Source: Mesorhizobium sp. INR15
GTDB lineage: Bacteria; Pseudomonadota; Alphaproteobacteria; Rhizobiales; Rhizobiaceae
Reading direction: 5' to 3'
Length of the DNA stretch: 64,000 nt
Assembly (NCBI RefSeq): GCF_015500075.1
Contig: NZ_CP045496.1
Location: 6,458,001 to 6,522,000, forward strand
Numbering within the stretch: position 1 is the stretch's first letter; each line of letters opens with the position of its first letter. Shown here in pieces: positions 1 through 9,725 of this stretch. Position numbers and translations under genes: made by a program. Below the pieces are notes generated by a model. The model searched no databases. It was not told where the DNA came from and was given only the letters and a program-made list of their open reading frames with translations.

Positions 1-164
1 CATCGTGGCGACCCGGTCTGGCTGTTCTTCGTGCTCGGCGTGCTTGGCTTGAGACAGGTGTCGTTACGGCCAATTCCGGTTCGCGATCCTTCCCGTCCAT
101 CCTGACGGGGCTTCCCCAGCGTGGCCTGAGTGTTTATGGAAAGCTTCCTTCGGAGGGGTTTCCA
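1..164. other. Leader region upstream of proC
   Basis: A short reading frame open from the left edge ends in a stop at about 100-102 and has a hydrophobic patch (WLFFVLGVLG); it could be the tail of an upstream gene cut by the edge, but it is too short to assign. A clear GGAGG ribosome binding site lies just before the proC start at 165. Confidence 0.3.
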
Positions 165-980
165 ATGACGATCAAGCTTGTTCTCGCCGGTTGCGGCAAT
201 ATGGGTTACGCCATGCTCTCGGGCTGGCTGAAAGCCGGCAAGCTCGTGCCGTCGGCGGTTTTCGTCGTCGAGCCCAACGCTGAACTGCGCCAGCGGGCGG
301 CGGCTCTTGGTTGCGGCTCGGCCGTCGATGCCGGTGGCATTCCTGCCGACGCCGTGCCCGATCTCGTCGTCGTCGCTGTGAAGCCGCAAGTGATCCGCGA
401 TGTAACCGCCTCCTACAAGCGTTTCAGCGATGGCCGCACTACCTTTGTCAGCATCGCCGCCGGTACGCCTGTTGCCACATTCGAGGAAATCCTTGGCGGT
501 CGCGCGCCGGTCATGCGCTGCATGCCCAACACGCCCGCCGCCATCGGCAAGGGCATGATGGTGCTGTTTTCCAACAGTCTGGTTTCCGACGACACCAAAC
601 GTTTCGTCGCCGACCTCTTGTCGGCAAGCGGCGAGGTGACAACGATCGCAGACGAGGGCCTGATGGATGCGGTGACGGCGGTGTCCGGATCGGGGCCCGC
701 CTATATCTTCCATTTCATCGAAGCGCTGACGGTCGCAGCCGAGAAGGCCGGCCTGCCGATTGAGACCGCGAAGCTCTTGGCCATGCAGACGGTTTATGGC
801 GCGGCATCGCTGGCCGCCGAAAGCCGCGAGGAGCCGGGCGTGCTGCGCCAGCAGGTGACCAGCCCCAACGGCACCACGGCAGCGGCCCTTGGCGTTCTGA
901 TGGGCGAAGACCGGTTGACCAATCTGCTCACCCAAGCGGTCGAGGCCGCACGGCTGCGTTCGATCGAACTGGGGAAGTAG
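165..980 (+). CDS. proC: Pyrroline-5-carboxylate reductase
   Basis: Catalyses the last step of proline synthesis, the NAD(P)H-dependent reduction of 1-pyrroline-5-carboxylate to proline in the cytosol. The 271-residue product has the usual family length. It opens with a Rossmann nucleotide-binding motif (GCGNMG) and carries the family signature near residue 170 (VTAVSGSGPAYIF), with a C-terminal helical dimerisation domain containing QVTSPNGTT. The ATG is preceded by a good GGAGG site. It is transcribed alone here; the next genes run on the opposite strand. Confidence 0.95.
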   Translation: MTIKLVLAGCGNMGYAMLSGWLKAGKLVPSAVFVVEPNAELRQRAAALGCGSAVDAGGIPADAVPDLVVVAVKPQVIRDVTASYKRFSDGRTTFVSIAAGTPVATFEEILGGRAPVMRCMPNTPAAIGKGMMVLFSNSLVSDDTKRFVADLLSASGEVTTIADEGLMDAVTAVSGSGPAYIFHFIEALTVAAEKAGLPIETAKLLAMQTVYGAASLAAESREEPGVLRQQVTSPNGTTAAALGVLMGEDRLTNLLTQAVEAARLRSIELGK

Positions 981-991
981 TCCGGGCCCGG

Positions 992-1384
992 CTACGCCAG
1001 ATCAGTGCGGGAAAAGTCATTTCCCTTGTAGAGCAAGGGCATTCTCCGGCTTTTCGCGCAGGCGTAGGACAAGCAATCGGCGAGCTTGAGCTGCGCCGGA
1101 TGCCCTCGCCCCTTGCCATAGTCTGAAAAGGCCTGGATCGCGAGCTTGGCTTCGCCGCCTTCGATCGGGACAATCTCAATTTCGGCCTCGCGCAGGAACG
1201 CCTCTATCGCCGCTTGCGCGACAAGTGGTTCGACGGCGAGCATGGTGGAGAGGCGCATCGTCGCTTCAAGCACCACCAGTGCGGAGGTGATCCTTGCGGG
1301 TGCTGCCTCGATGCGGTCGCTCCACTCGGCGGCATCCTCTTCTCCCGAGAGAATCGCGACAACCACCGAAGTGTCGATAAACAT
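992..1384 (-). CDS. vapC: VapC-family PIN-domain toxin
   Basis: A 130-residue PIN-domain protein, the usual size of a VapC ribonuclease toxin. It begins MFIDTSVVVAIL, giving the first catalytic Asp, has a conserved Glu at LEATMRL, and the later acidic residue in LKLADCLSYA. These acidic residues form the metal site of PIN nucleases. The ATG at 1384 overlaps the stop of the upstream antitoxin gene (ATGA), typical of translational coupling in type II toxin-antitoxin operons. A longer start 15 bases upstream is possible but breaks that arrangement. The RNA target cannot be read from the sequence. Confidence 0.88.
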   Translation of the reverse strand: MFIDTSVVVAILSGEEDAAEWSDRIEAAPARITSALVVLEATMRLSTMLAVEPLVAQAAIEAFLREAEIEIVPIEGGEAKLAIQAFSDYGKGRGHPAQLKLADCLSYACAKSRRMPLLYKGNDFSRTDLA

Positions 1385-1626
1385 CAGGAGTGGCCCCACA
1401 TGCCGTCGATCTCGTCCTTGCTGACAGCCCGGCCGCCCTGGCCAGCCATAGTGCTGATATCCTTGGCAATGGCAGCGAGGCGCTCCGAGAGCGGAATGCG
1501 TCCGCTCTCGCGTTTCAACTCGGATTCTAACGCTTCGATAACCGCTTCAGTCATCGAGATGTTGCGCTTGGCAGCAAGCCGCTGCGCCAGCGCGCGGGCG
1601 CGCGGATCCCTGATCTGAAGGTTCAT
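1384..1626 (-). CDS. vapB: VapB-family antitoxin
   Basis: An 80-residue protein beginning MNLQIRDPRARALAQRLA, the usual N-terminus of rhizobial VapB/PSK-type antitoxins (ribbon-helix-helix-like DNA-binding part followed by a toxin-binding tail ending near MWGHS). It lies directly upstream of the PIN toxin and overlaps it by the ATGA arrangement. An in-frame ATG 42 bases upstream (1668) would add residues that do not resemble the family, so 1626 is preferred. By analogy with the family it would neutralise the toxin and repress the operon; the AT-rich stretch at about 1650-1672 is the likely promoter/operator. Confidence 0.85.
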   Translation of the reverse strand: MNLQIRDPRARALAQRLAAKRNISMTEAVIEALESELKRESGRIPLSERLAAIAKDISTMAGQGGRAVSKDEIDGMWGHS

Positions 1627-1692
1627 TTCACCGACCCTCGTTTCGTCCGTCAATACAATATAGTGCATTTGTCATGACGGCGCCATGAGGGC

Positions 1693-3006
1693 CTATTTTC
1701 CGTAGAGCATCTCGTCCTGGAGCCGACGCAGCGCGAACAGCCGCGTCGATTGGTCCGGCGAGGCATTCTCAGCAGTCAGCAATGCACCTTTCCTGACCGG
1801 CTTCAGCACCTTGCCGCCTTCGAGCAGGCCGACCGGCAGGGCGCGCTGGGCCCGGGCTTCGCCAACGGTCATGGTCCACGAGCGATAACAGGTTTCGCCA
1901 ATGGCATCGAACGTCTCGCCCGCGGCGAGATCACGCTTGGCGACCGCGCAGACCTCGGCAACTGGCTGCGGCAACGGCACCATGTCTGGTTTGCCGAAAA
2001 GCATGATCCGGGCAGCGGTCAGCGGCACTTCCAGCGATGTCAGATGATACGGCCGGAACAGGCTGTAATAGGGACCGTGGCCGATGTGGAGATCGTCCAT
2101 ACGCTCGATGATGCGCGGATGCGTTGCCTCGACAATGACGAAGACACCGGGCGCCACGCCCTTGCCTATGGTGTAGTCGACAACGCCCTTCTTCAACAGC
2201 AGGCCGCCATCCTCGCGCGGGATCAGCACCTTGACCAGGTCGTCGCGGTCGGCCTTCGGGCCGTGCATGCCGGGGACATCCGGCACCAGGCCGGTGGCGT
2301 TGGCGATGGCGCACATCTCGACCATGGTCTTGGAACCATCGACGAACTCGACCAGCATGCGCGGGTTCATTTTGCGGCGAAGGGCTTCCGCGCGATAGTC
2401 GTCGGGTACGGCGTCATGATTCAGCGGGTTGTTCTTGCCCTTGCCGGCCGAGACGATGGTGAGGCCAAGCGCGGAGGCGAATTCGATCAGTTCCATGCAG
2501 CTTGATGGCTCGTCGCCGGCTCCGACCGAATAGACGACGCCAAGGCGGTCGGCCTGCTGCTTCAGGTAGCAGCCAATGGTGACGTCGGCCTCGACATTCA
2601 TCATCACCAGATGCTTGCCGTGCTCCATCGCCATAAGGTCGAAATCGGCGGCGACACCCGGCTTTCCGGTGGCGTCAATGACGACGTCGATCAGCGGGTT
2701 GGTGACCAGCATCTCGTTCGAGGTGATGGCGATCTTGCCGCTCTCGATCGCGGCAGTGACTTTCGAAGCGCTGTCCGCCTCTATCGCCATCGCCTCGTCG
2801 CCATAGGCGATGCGGATGGCGTCACGCGCCGTATGCGGCCGCCGCGTCGAGACGGCACAGACCGAAATGCCCGGCATCAGCATGCCTTGCGTCACCAGAT
2901 CGGTGCCCATCTCGCCGGAGCCGATCACGCCGATGCGCACTGGACGGCCCTCGGCTGCGCGTTGGGCGAGATCGCGGGCAAGGCCGGTCAGTGCGACATT
3001 GGTCAT
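1693..3006 (-). CDS. Predicted homoserine dehydrogenase-like oxidoreductase (COG4091, SAF domain)
   Basis: A 437-residue NAD(P)-dependent oxidoreductase. The N-terminal half has a Rossmann motif (IGVIGSGEMGTDL) and resembles the nucleotide-binding domain of homoserine dehydrogenases; the C-terminal part has an SAF-like domain (near KRDLAAGETFDAIGE), a combination typical of COG4091 proteins. The substrate is not established for this family; some members act on sugar-acid derivatives, so homoserine dehydrogenase activity should not be assumed. The longer open frame begins with TTG at 3042, but the ATG at 3006 starts the conserved sequence. No operon partner is evident. Confidence 0.72.
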   Translation of the reverse strand: MTNVALTGLARDLAQRAAEGRPVRIGVIGSGEMGTDLVTQGMLMPGISVCAVSTRRPHTARDAIRIAYGDEAMAIEADSASKVTAAIESGKIAITSNEMLVTNPLIDVVIDATGKPGVAADFDLMAMEHGKHLVMMNVEADVTIGCYLKQQADRLGVVYSVGAGDEPSSCMELIEFASALGLTIVSAGKGKNNPLNHDAVPDDYRAEALRRKMNPRMLVEFVDGSKTMVEMCAIANATGLVPDVPGMHGPKADRDDLVKVLIPREDGGLLLKKGVVDYTIGKGVAPGVFVIVEATHPRIIERMDDLHIGHGPYYSLFRPYHLTSLEVPLTAARIMLFGKPDMVPLPQPVAEVCAVAKRDLAAGETFDAIGETCYRSWTMTVGEARAQRALPVGLLEGGKVLKPVRKGALLTAENASPDQSTRLFALRRLQDEMLYGK

Positions 3007-3114
3007 GCAGGGATGTCCATGCTTCTTGATTTGAGGCGGCAATAGCAGGGAACCGGCCCCGAAGCCACGTCGATCACATCGCGCGGCTCAAACCGCACTG
3101 CTTCGGACGTGACC

Positions 3115-4509
3115 TCAAACCACCCTGACATAGCTCGTCATTCCTGATTTCTGATGCTCGATGATGTGGCAGTGCAGCAGCCAGTCACCGGGATTGTCGG
3201 CGACGAAGGCCAGGCTCACTTTCTCATTGGGCTGGACGAGATAGGTGTCCGAGATCAGGGGCAGAACCGGCCGCGTCGACGACGCAAGCACCTTGAAGCT
3301 CATGCCATGCAGATGGATCGGATGCGACTGCGAGGTCAGGTTTTCCATGTCGATGACATAGCTCTTGCCAAGCTTCAACTCGGCCAGCGGCGCGGTTGGA
3401 TCCTTGGTGTCGCCAGGCCACGGCACCTTGTTGATGGCCCAGAAGCTGTAGCCTAGCGAGCCGCAGATGCCATCGCTCGGGACGTTTTCCGCCGTGGCGC
3501 TCAGCACCAGCGAAATATGCTCGGCGGCGGCGAGGTCCGCCTCTTTCACTGGATTGGCCTCCAGCGGCGCAAGATCGCGACTGTCCCGTTTGAGTGAGCT
3601 TCCGGCCGAACGCAAGGTAGCCAGAACCTTGGGCTTGGTGCCCCTGACGTCACGCAAGCTGACGACCACCCCCTCGTCGTCGGGCATGCGTATCACCAGT
3701 TCCATCCGCTGGCCGGGTCCAAGCAGCAGGCCATCGGGTGCGAAACGCGCAGGTACCGGATTGCCGTCCAGAGCGATGACCGTGGCTTCGGCACCATCGA
3801 CGCGAAAGGCATAGATCCGGGTGACGTCTGTTATCGCCACCCGCAACCGCACCAGCCCGCCGGCCGGCGCATCATATTGTGGCTGATCGAGCCAGTTGGC
3901 GCTGCGCACCGTGCCGTAGGTGCCGGTTCTCGCCGCATCGCGCGGGCGGAACTGGCCGATGAACTGGCCGTCGTCGCCAAGGCGCCAGTCGCGCAAATTG
4001 ATGACAACCTCGGAATCGAATTGCGGATCGCCCGGGCTCTCCACCACGATCACGCCTGTCAGGCCGTGGCCCATCTGCTCCAGCGTGTTGCAATGGGGGT
4101 GGTACCAGAAAGTGCCGGCGTCTGGCGGGGTGAATGCGTAGTCGAAATGGTCGCCGGTATAGACATAGGGCTGAACCAGAAACGGCACGCCGTCCATCTT
4201 GTTTGGGACGCGAATGCCGTGCCAGTGGATCGTCGTTGGGTCGTCGATGGCGTTGACAAGCCGGGCCACGAAGGGCTCGCCTTTTTTCATCCTGAGCACC
4301 GGCGGCATGCCGGCATTGCCATAGGTCAGCACATCCCTGGTCTGGCTGCCGTCCATCAGTTGCGCCTGGATTTTGGCCGTCTGCAAGATGACCGGCTCAG
4401 GCCCAGCGGCAGCCCAGCCGCCCAGCCTGCCCATGGCCGCGAGCCCGACGCCACTCGCGCCGGCAACCGCGGCCGTTTTCAAAAGTCTGCGGCGTGTGAA
4501 TAGGGCCAT
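3115..4509 (-). CDS. Tat-exported multicopper oxidase
   Basis: A 464-residue multicopper oxidase. It begins MALFTRRRLLKTAAVAG, a twin-arginine signal, so it should be exported folded to the periplasm. The copper-binding motifs appear in order: HWHGIRVP and HPHCNTLEQM in the first cupredoxin domain, then HPIHLHGMSF and HCHIIEHQKSGM near the C-terminus, the last giving the type 1 His-Cys-His ligands with an axial Met. This architecture couples one-electron oxidation of metals or phenols to reduction of oxygen to water. No methionine-rich copper-resistance segment is obvious, so a laccase-like or cuprous oxidase role remains open. The ATG at 4509 follows a GGAG site; four extra residues upstream are unlikely. 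Confidence 0.88.
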   Translation of the reverse strand: MALFTRRRLLKTAAVAGASGVGLAAMGRLGGWAAAGPEPVILQTAKIQAQLMDGSQTRDVLTYGNAGMPPVLRMKKGEPFVARLVNAIDDPTTIHWHGIRVPNKMDGVPFLVQPYVYTGDHFDYAFTPPDAGTFWYHPHCNTLEQMGHGLTGVIVVESPGDPQFDSEVVINLRDWRLGDDGQFIGQFRPRDAARTGTYGTVRSANWLDQPQYDAPAGGLVRLRVAITDVTRIYAFRVDGAEATVIALDGNPVPARFAPDGLLLGPGQRMELVIRMPDDEGVVVSLRDVRGTKPKVLATLRSAGSSLKRDSRDLAPLEANPVKEADLAAAEHISLVLSATAENVPSDGICGSLGYSFWAINKVPWPGDTKDPTAPLAELKLGKSYVIDMENLTSQSHPIHLHGMSFKVLASSTRPVLPLISDTYLVQPNEKVSLAFVADNPGDWLLHCHIIEHQKSGMTSYVRVV

Positions 4510-4619
4510 GATGCGCTCCAACGGAAAAGCTGACTGTCTCCCGCAGCTTTCGATGTATTAGCCGCATCATCGCCCTTTTGCCAACGAGGCCGATAGCCGA
4601 TGGCCATTTTTATGGCTTT

Positions 4620-7600
4620 TCAGTGCAACTCGGCCAGCAAAGCCTGTGCCTCGGCAAGGTTCTTGATCGAGCCGGCGGCGAGGTCATCCATCTTGCGCTC
4701 CTTGAAGATGGCGAGCGCGTCCTGGCAGGCAGCGATTGCCTCCTCCGCCATTGCCTTTTGCTTGCGGGCAGTGCCGAGGTCAGTCAGCACGTCGCACAGG
4801 CTGTCCTCGGTGAAGGCGACGGCCGGCACCGCATTGATCTTCCTCTGCACGGCGATCGCCTCGCGCAGGATCGGCACCGCCTCCTCGAAGCGGGCGACAT
4901 TGTTTTCGGTGCGGCCGGCCATCGTCAGGGCATAGCCGACCTCGTTCTGCAGGTTCGCCCAGCGGTCGGGGTCGCGGTCGCGGCCGACCGCGTCAGCCAG
5001 TGCCCGATTGACGGCGGCCGCCTCGTTGTACACGGCGGCGGAAGGTTCCCGCGCGGCGATCATGCTCAACACATTGGCCAGGCTCGCCTGGGTGGTCGAC
5101 CAGGCCTCGGGATCGCGGGCCCGCGTGCGGACCATGCCAAGGCCGCGGTAAATCGAGGCGGCACGCCGCAGCCTGCTGACATCGTTCGTCCAGTAGCCGA
5201 GGCTCGACAGGCCGCTGGCGAGATTGTTCTGGTTGTTCTGCCAGACGGGCAGCGCGTTCTCGCGTGTCACCACGGTGAGTGCTGCATCATAAGCGGCGAC
5301 CGATCGGCTCAACAGCTCGGTATTCTTGCCGTCGGCGGCCACCAGCAAGGCGTTGCCGATGTCGCCCTTTGTCCTTGCCCATTGCGTGCGATCGGCAAAA
5401 CCATCGTAGACCCGCGCTGCCGTTTCGAAACTGCTGACCGCATCGCTGTAGAAAGCCGCGTCGCCGGTCACCTGACCCTGGCTATAGCGCGTGAACCCGA
5501 TGTCGTAGTTGATGTTTGCCCATTCCTCCGCATCGGTGTCCCTGGAATAGGCGGGCAGCGACGCCTCAAGCGTGTCGGCCGCCTCGGCCAGCATGGCGGC
5601 ATTCGACGTATCGATCCCCAGGCTCAAGAGGGTCTGGCCAAGCACGCGCCGCGTCTGACCGGTCTGGCTGACATCGCCGCCAGCCACCTGGACCTGCAAG
5701 GCCGCCTTTAGCGCGTCGACGGACCGCTGCAGCAACTGATCGTCGGTGGCCAGTTTGCCGGCCATCATCAATGCATAGCCAAGCCGGAACTCCGTCTTGA
5801 CCCAGTCGGCCGGATCGCTCTCGCGGGTACGGACCTTAAGCACCTGATCATAGGTGTCGACCGCCTGCCTCAAGATCGCTATGTCCTGCGCGCGGTCACC
5901 CCAGGTCGACAGCGTGCCAGCAAGGCCGTGCCCGGCCCTGGCGAAATCCAACGGCGCGGCAGTGGCGGTGTAGACCTCCAGCGCCTGACGATAGGCACTT
6001 GCCGACTGCTCGAAATAGCCGGTTCCGGTGTCGCGGTCGCCAAGCGTTGCGTAGACGGAGCCCAGGTTCTGCTGCAGCGAGGCCCAGTCGAGCGGCAGTT
6101 TTTCACGCGGATATTCCGAAAGCGCCGCCTGATAGGCGGTGGCAGCCTGCAACATGAGCTCCTTGCTGTCCTGCCTGGCGCCAAGGCGCTGCAAGGCATT
6201 GCCGAGGGTCAGTTGGCCGTTGGCCCAGCTCGCCGGCGCATGTTCGCGTGTCCACACCGAGAGCGCCGCTTGCGCCGCGTCCCGCGCCTGCCCGAGCGTC
6301 GCGGTGTCGCCGTTGATCTCGCCGATCGATTCCAGCGCCGAGCTCATATTGTTCTGAATCGTCGCCCATTGCGCCGGCGCGCGTTCCCGCGTCATTTCCC
6401 CGGTCGCTGCCTGATAGGCCGTGACCGACTGCTGAAGCGTCGCCACATCCTTCTCGCGTTCGCCGAGGCGAAACAGCGACGCGCCGAGGTTGACCTGGCT
6501 CAGCGCCCAGTCGAGCGGCACGCGGTCCCTGCTGTATTCGGTCAGTGCGGCGCGATGCGCATCGATGGAAGCGCGGAAACTGTCGGTCGTCGCCTGACGT
6601 TCGCCAAGCTCCGACAGCACGATGCCGAGATTGTTCTCAGTCGCCGCCCATTCCAGCGGGCGCTTCTTCGAGCCTTGTACTTCAAGCGCCGAACGGAAGG
6701 CCGCGACTGCCTTTTCCAGCAGTGCTGTGCCGCTCTCGCGCTGGCCGAGGCGCCAGTAGACAGTGCCGAGATTGCCATAGGTCGAGGCCCAGTCATCCGG
6801 CAGGGCGTCGCGCGTGTAGGCGGTCAGGGCCTGCTCATAGGAGGCTGCTGCCTTGTCGAGATTTTCGCGGCCCGCCTCGCGTTCACCCAGCGTCGACAGC
6901 GTGGCCGCGAGATTGTTTTGCGTGGCTGCCCATTGCCTCGGGCTCTTTTCGCTGGAGATGTACGTCAGGCTCTTTTCATAGGCTGCGACGGCCTGAACCA
7001 GAAACGAATTGTCACCCGAGAACGAGCCTTGCTCGGACAATGCGTTGGCTTCGGCGGCCTTGTAGAACCAGGCATCGCCGTCATCCCATTTCTCGGCCTG
7101 TTCATAGGCCTTGGCGTAATCGCGGGCTGCCTCCTGGTAGCTGAACGAGATTTCGTAGGTTTTCGCGCTGTTGGCGAAAACCTGAGCGAATTCGAGCCGG
7201 CGTGCCTTGAGATCCGCCTCGGTCTGATCGACGGTCTTGCTGAGTTCCCCAACCCGGGCCTTGGCCTGCTCGTGGAATTTCTTGGCGGCGTCGAGCGCGC
7301 CTTCCTGCATCGCCTGTTCAGCCAGTTTCGACAGCCGCACGATCTCGGGATCCTGGCTTTTCAGCGTCGCCTGTTCGGCGAGGACCTGTTTCAGCCGCTC
7401 GGTTTGGCCGCGCAGCAGTTTGTCGAGTTCGGCCGGGTCCTTCGGCGTACCGGTGCCTAGCGTGTTCAGCATCGCATAGAGCGCGTCCATCGGCACGCCG
7501 CCGTTGCGTGAGATCGATTCGATCTGACGGCGTTCCGGGTCGGGCAACGCCGAGATGGTGACCAGAAGCCGGCGGCGTTCGGTGAGGATTTCACCCGCCT

Positions 7601-8492
7601 CGCCCTTTGGCGCTTCGGGCGCCACGCCAAAATAGAGCAACCGGCGCAAGCTCTCGTTGACCCATGGCCGTTGCTGGCCACCGGTCTTGAGATAGACCTC
7701 TTCGCCGATCATGCGCAGCACGGTGCCGAATTCCTCGCCGCCCATCGTGTCGAGATGGCGCAGGATCGCCGCTGCATAGGGGCTGTTGCTGTCGGCGGGA
7801 CCATCGAGCGCGACTTTGCCGGGTTCGGCAGCAAAGCCGATGACCTGGCCGAGGCTGTCATCGGTAGACCCGTTGGCCGGGCTGCTCGCCTTCAATGCAA
7901 CGACGCTGCGCGTTTCACCAAGACCACCAGCGCCGATCGGCTTGCCATCATCGCCGGGCGCCAGTTTTAGCAATGTACCCGGCGGGAACGGGTCGTTGCG
8001 GCAAGCGTCGAGCAGGACGATGGTGACCGGCACCTTGGCCTTCAGTTCGGTCAGGATCGACGATAGCGGCACCAGCTTTTCACCGGCATCGTCAAGCGCG
8101 GAAATGTCGGCATCGACAGGCACCAGGAAATTCTCGCCACCAGCTTCGATGCCATGACCTGAATAGTAGATGATGGCGACATCGGCGCCCTCGGCGTCGT
8201 CGACGAAGCTCTCGAGGTCGCGTTTCAGCTTGCGCGCGTCACGGTTGGTGGCGACGTCAGTCTGGAAGCCGAGCTTGTCGAACATTTCCTCGATGGCACG
8301 GGCGTCGTTTTCGGGATTGGGCAATTTGCCGACATGTTTGTAGTCGGACTGGCCGATGATGAGGGCGACGCCCTTCAACTCCTTTGGCGCTTCGGCCATG
8401 GCCGGTGCCATCACGCACAGGCACAGTACAAGCGCCACGGCAAATGCCCGGCCCGTGCGTCTACCCGCGTTGATCGCCCACCTCAATCGCAT
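4620..8492 (-). CDS. Secreted caspase-fold peptidase with long TPR array
   Basis: A 1290-residue protein. An N-terminal hydrophobic signal ends near AMAEAP. A caspase-like (peptidase C14) domain spans roughly residues 40-290, with the catalytic dyad visible as YYSGHGIE (His about 113) and LLDACRNDPF (Cys about 164). A charged, probably coiled-coil segment spans roughly 340-450. The rest is about fifteen tetratricopeptide units of about 52 residues, each with a core like WAATQNNLG followed by LGER. Caspase-fold proteins of this kind (orthocaspases/metacaspase-like) usually cleave after basic residues; TPR arrays bind protein partners. Location would be periplasmic or surface. The start at 8492 gives a good signal peptide; an in-frame ATG 51 bases upstream is possible. 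Confidence 0.85.
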   Translation of the reverse strand: MRLRWAINAGRRTGRAFAVALVLCLCVMAPAMAEAPKELKGVALIIGQSDYKHVGKLPNPENDARAIEEMFDKLGFQTDVATNRDARKLKRDLESFVDDAEGADVAIIYYSGHGIEAGGENFLVPVDADISALDDAGEKLVPLSSILTELKAKVPVTIVLLDACRNDPFPPGTLLKLAPGDDGKPIGAGGLGETRSVVALKASSPANGSTDDSLGQVIGFAAEPGKVALDGPADSNSPYAAAILRHLDTMGGEEFGTVLRMIGEEVYLKTGGQQRPWVNESLRRLLYFGVAPEAPKGEAGEILTERRRLLVTISALPDPERRQIESISRNGGVPMDALYAMLNTLGTGTPKDPAELDKLLRGQTERLKQVLAEQATLKSQDPEIVRLSKLAEQAMQEGALDAAKKFHEQAKARVGELSKTVDQTEADLKARRLEFAQVFANSAKTYEISFSYQEAARDYAKAYEQAEKWDDGDAWFYKAAEANALSEQGSFSGDNSFLVQAVAAYEKSLTYISSEKSPRQWAATQNNLAATLSTLGEREAGRENLDKAAASYEQALTAYTRDALPDDWASTYGNLGTVYWRLGQRESGTALLEKAVAAFRSALEVQGSKKRPLEWAATENNLGIVLSELGERQATTDSFRASIDAHRAALTEYSRDRVPLDWALSQVNLGASLFRLGEREKDVATLQQSVTAYQAATGEMTRERAPAQWATIQNNMSSALESIGEINGDTATLGQARDAAQAALSVWTREHAPASWANGQLTLGNALQRLGARQDSKELMLQAATAYQAALSEYPREKLPLDWASLQQNLGSVYATLGDRDTGTGYFEQSASAYRQALEVYTATAAPLDFARAGHGLAGTLSTWGDRAQDIAILRQAVDTYDQVLKVRTRESDPADWVKTEFRLGYALMMAGKLATDDQLLQRSVDALKAALQVQVAGGDVSQTGQTRRVLGQTLLSLGIDTSNAAMLAEAADTLEASLPAYSRDTDAEEWANINYDIGFTRYSQGQVTGDAAFYSDAVSSFETAARVYDGFADRTQWARTKGDIGNALLVAADGKNTELLSRSVAAYDAALTVVTRENALPVWQNNQNNLASGLSSLGYWTNDVSRLRRAASIYRGLGMVRTRARDPEAWSTTQASLANVLSMIAAREPSAAVYNEAAAVNRALADAVGRDRDPDRWANLQNEVGYALTMAGRTENNVARFEEAVPILREAIAVQRKINAVPAVAFTEDSLCDVLTDLGTARKQKAMAEEAIAACQDALAIFKERKMDDLAAGSIKNLAEAQALLAELH

Positions 8493-8660
8493 TGCCAGCC
8501 CTAACCCCGATGCCGACTTTACCTCTGGACATGGCATCATCATGGCCGACCCATGGCAAGGGCTGGGGCAAGCGGTGTTCTTGTCGTGAGGGCCCCCGGC
8601 TGGCTTTCACATCGTGACCGGCTAATCTCGCTGACGAGGAACATTTCAAGGGAGGTCGTA

Positions 8661-9431
8661 ATGTCGGAAACCACGCCAAAGTTTGACCTGGACGGCAAGG
8701 TGGTGCTGGTCACCGGCGCGTCGCGTGGCATTGGCCGCGCCTGCGCATTGGCTTGCGCCGGCTCCGGTGCCGACATGATCGTCGGCGTGCGCAAGGCCAA
8801 CGACGGGAGAGAGCTTGTCGCCGAGATCGAACGCATGGGCAGGCGAGCGCTCGCGGTCGAGATGGACCTGACCAATCTGAAGACGGTGCGGGCGGCGGTC
8901 ACCGAGGCCCACACGGCCTTCGGCCGCATCGACGTGCTGGTCAACAATGTCGGTCTCGGGCCTGAAAACCTGGCCGAGGATGTGAAGGAAGAGGATTTCG
9001 ACCTCACCGTCGACGTCAACCTGAAGGGCACGTTCTTCACCACCCAGGCAGTCGGGAAATTGATGATCGCGCGGAAATCCGGACGCATCATCAACATGAG
9101 TTCACAGGCCGGCAGCGTGACCTTGAAGGGCGAAGCCATCTACTGCATGTCGAAGGCCGCGATCAATCACCTGACCCGCTGCCTCGCGGCGGAATGGGCG
9201 CAGCACAAGATCACCGTCAACAGCGTCGCACCGACCTTCATCTGGACCGACGGCACGCGGCCCTCCCTCGCCAATCCCGAATTTCATGCGCATGTGCTCG
9301 GCCATATCCCACTCGGCCGCATCGGCGATCCGATCGATGTGGCGGGCACCGTGGTGTTCCTGGCTTCACCGGCAGCGTCGATGATCACCGGCGCCAACAT
9401 TCTTGTCGACGGCGGCTGGTCTGTGGCCTGA
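8661..9431 (+). CDS. Short-chain dehydrogenase/reductase
   Basis: A 256-residue classical SDR. It has the cofactor motif TGASRGIG, the NNVG structural motif, the catalytic Ser in MSSQAG and the YCMSK catalytic Tyr-Lys pair, and ends in the usual VDGGW. It most resembles gluconate/2-deoxygluconate-type sugar-alcohol or sugar-acid dehydrogenases. The ATG at 8661 follows an excellent GGAGG; the frame is open further upstream but that part has no family similarity. It lies 294 bp upstream of a galactitol-type PTS on the same strand, so it may oxidise a polyol taken up by that system; this link is inference. Confidence 0.85.
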   Translation: MSETTPKFDLDGKVVLVTGASRGIGRACALACAGSGADMIVGVRKANDGRELVAEIERMGRRALAVEMDLTNLKTVRAAVTEAHTAFGRIDVLVNNVGLGPENLAEDVKEEDFDLTVDVNLKGTFFTTQAVGKLMIARKSGRIINMSSQAGSVTLKGEAIYCMSKAAINHLTRCLAAEWAQHKITVNSVAPTFIWTDGTRPSLANPEFHAHVLGHIPLGRIGDPIDVAGTVVFLASPAASMITGANILVDGGWSVA

Positions 9432-9725
9432 GACGATAGCCGCTCGCCCTGCGATCCGCGCTTTTACACAGCCAATTCCGGCCTTTGCGAGCGGGATATC
9501 TTTGGCACAAAGATTGCCAATTGACATTTCCGTGATCAGCCATTCTAAAACATTCGTTCGCCGACAAAGGCAAATGTTCACCAAGCGATAGAATTGGTCA
9601 GCGTTTCAGCCCGCATCGACAACACCGGGAGCGCTTCGGCTGCGGAGGGCAGCAGAAGCTGAAATGAGGTCAAGGGAGCGTCGAGCGCGGCATAGCCATG
9701 ACCGCGATGCTCCAGGGGAGGCATA
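9432..9725. other. Intergenic region before the PTS genes
   Basis: No credible gene. It contains an AT-rich stretch around 9500-9585 with a spaced inverted pair (AACATT about 9548, AATGTT about 9573), which could be an operator for the PTS genes, and a GGGAGG ribosome binding site just before 9726. No promoter can be assigned with confidence. Confidence 0.35.

Noticed and set aside
5928..7460. 510-codon frame antisense to the caspase-TPR gene
   Set aside because: Regular Arg/Leu-rich pattern mirrors the TPR repeats on the other strand; no independent protein features.
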